The notes under the pieces: model-generated
What the model saw: only the letters and a program-made list of their open reading frames with translations
Databases searched by the model: none
What the model was told of the DNA's origin: nothing
In this document: positions 52,459 to 53,504 of the stretch, piece after piece
How the letters are laid out: each line of letters opens with the position of its first letter
How positions within the stretch are numbered: position 1 is the first letter of the stretch
Translations under genes and position numbers: made by a program
Assembly: GCA_964600365.1 (NCBI GenBank)
Contig: CAZRJG010000012.1
Coordinates: 1 to 53,504 of the forward strand
DNA from: GCA-020352575 sp964600365
Lineage (GTDB): Bacteria > Actinomycetota > Acidimicrobiia > Spongiisociales > JAENVV01
Length of the DNA: 53,504 nt
Direction: 5' to 3'

Positions 52459-53504
52459 ATGGCCCTCGACATCGTTCCCGCCGACGGAAAGCTAGGCATC
52501 CTCACCCCCGGCATGGGCGCCGTTGCAACGACCCTGTTCGCAGGCGTCCTCTCGGCGCGACAGGACCAGCAACCCCCGTTCGGCTCCCTCACCCAGATGG
52601 GCCGTATCCGCCTCGGCAAGCGCACCGAGGATCGGAACCCGCTCATCCGGGAGTTCGTTCCCCTCGCCGAGCTCGACGACATCGTCTTCGGCGGATGGGA
52701 CCCCTACTCCGACGACGCATACGCGGCTGCGATGAAGGCCGGGGTGCTCCAGCCCCACCACCTCGAGGGCGTCGGTGAGGAACTCCGACTCATCAGCCCG
52801 ATGCCGGCGGCGTTCTCGCCCAAGTGGGTCGAACGCCTCGAGGGCACCGACCACACGAAACCCGAGGCGACGAAACGGGCGCAGGCAGACGCGCTCATCG
52901 AGGACATCGACCGCTTCCGGGCCGAGCACGGCGTCGAGCGGGTCGTGATGGTGTGGTGCGGGTCCACGGAGGCCTACGAAGAGCCGACCGACGTCCACCA
53001 GTCCCTCGCCGCATTCGAGGCGGGGCTCGACGCCAACGACCCGCACATCGCACCGAGCCAGCTGTACGCGTACGCGGCACTCCAATCCGGCGTGCCATTC
53101 GCCAACGGGGCACCGAACCTCTCCGTCGACTTCCCCGCCATGGTGGAACTCTCCGACCTGCGGGGCGTACCCATCGCCGGGAAGGACTTCAAGACGGGCC
53201 AAACGCTCATCAAGACGATCGTCGCACCCGGCCTCAAAGCCCGCATGCTCGGCGCCCGGGGGTGGTTCTCCACGAACATTCTCGGCAACCGCGACGGCGA
53301 GGTCCTCGACGCCCCGGAGAACTTCCGGTCCAAGGAGGTTTCGAAGCTCGGCGTGCTGGAGCAGATCCTCCAACCGGAGCTGTATCCCGAGTTGTACGGC
53401 GACCTCTATCACAAGGTCCGGATCAACTACTACCCACCTCGCGGCGATGACAAGGAGGGCTGGGACAACATCGACATCTTCGGGTGGATGGGCTACCCGA
53501 TGCA
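52459..53504 (+). CDS. ino1: Inositol-3-phosphate synthase, 5' part (runs off the window)
   Basis: NAD+-dependent isomerisation of glucose 6-phosphate to inositol 3-phosphate, the first step to phosphatidylinositol and mycothiol-type compounds in actinobacteria. ATG 52459 opens MALDIVPADGKLGILTPGMG and stays in frame for 348 codons to the edge. Motifs include GKLGILTPGMGAVATT (dinucleotide loop), VFGGWDPYSDDAY, VPFANGAPNLSVD, GKDFKTGQTLIKT and GWFSTNILGNRDG with conserved catalytic lysines, then VRINYYPPRGDDKEGWDNID. The ~1.4-kb prokaryotic gene probably lacks only its last ~80 codons here. Confidence 0.95.
   Translation, partial: MALDIVPADGKLGILTPGMGAVATTLFAGVLSARQDQQPPFGSLTQMGRIRLGKRTEDRNPLIREFVPLAELDDIVFGGWDPYSDDAYAAAMKAGVLQPHHLEGVGEELRLISPMPAAFSPKWVERLEGTDHTKPEATKRAQADALIEDIDRFRAEHGVERVVMVWCGSTEAYEEPTDVHQSLAAFEAGLDANDPHIAPSQLYAYAALQSGVPFANGAPNLSVDFPAMVELSDLRGVPIAGKDFKTGQTLIKTIVAPGLKARMLGARGWFSTNILGNRDGEVLDAPENFRSKEVSKLGVLEQILQPELYPELYGDLYHKVRINYYPPRGDDKEGWDNIDIFGWMGYPM

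Overview
This is a GC-rich, densely packed stretch of chromosome that looks actinobacterial (Actinomycetota, possibly an uncultured Acidimicrobiia-like lineage; the class is a guess). Signs are the strong G/C third-position bias on both strands, inositol-3-phosphate synthase, a SARP/BTAD-type regulator, many zinc-ribbon/cyclase/STAND proteins, frequent ATGA or GTGA stop-start overlaps, and TANNNT boxes 6-8 nt before several start codons (leaderless mRNAs). A run of ten Ns at 602-611 shows a scaffolded draft assembly.

Layout. 1-5807 (minus): F-type H+-ATP synthase operon atpZ-I-B-E-F-H-A-G-D, with atpD cut by the window edge. 5909-8950: Ldh2-type dehydrogenase, a frameshifted class III nucleotide cyclase and a Gfo/Idh/MocA oxidoreductase. 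8947-9520: gene debris, namely a collapsed SLC13 transporter and a 5' stub of a third TIR gene. 9513-15724 (minus): two tandem TIR-TM-coiled-coil-WD40 genes with nearly identical TIR parts and different propellers. 15882-17773: TetR regulator and glycosyltransferase. 17770-20679 (minus): a very large BTAD-cNMP-TPR-SLOG-like-cyclase regulator. 20725-24281 (minus): heterodimeric ABC exporter. 24383-26005 (minus): secreted trypsin-like protease. 26188-29220 (minus): wHTH-TPR-TM-PQQ propeller receptor. 29326-41048 (plus): cNMP-binding protein, two zinc-ribbon/class III cyclase/STAND/TPR giants, a metallophosphoesterase, a response regulator-thioredoxin reductase fusion, and a cNMP-histidine kinase-UBP zinc finger fusion. 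41090-47383 (minus): hybrid kinase-CheR-CheB-diguanylate cyclase operon. 47473-53504: glyA, marR, a broken yceI, VOC protein, acyltransferase, trpB2 and the start of ino1.

How it fits together. Between 7 and 47 kb lie four class III cyclase genes (one broken), three cNMP-binding domains, one candidate phosphodiesterase and one c-di-GMP synthase, so the region looks like a nucleotide second-messenger hub beside housekeeping genes. The most striking observation is regulatory. Two copies of CCCGTAAG at exactly 11-bp period occur only twice as far as I can see: 41 nt upstream of the TIR-WD40 operon and just upstream of the BTAD-cyclase gene. Each time the proximal copy ends 22 nt before an ATG or GTG. 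SARP-family wHTH proteins bind tandem repeats of this geometry, so I infer that the BTAD-cNMP-SLOG-cyclase protein controls itself and the TIR pair, forming a possible undescribed nucleotide-sensing TIR system. This is inference from sequence alone.
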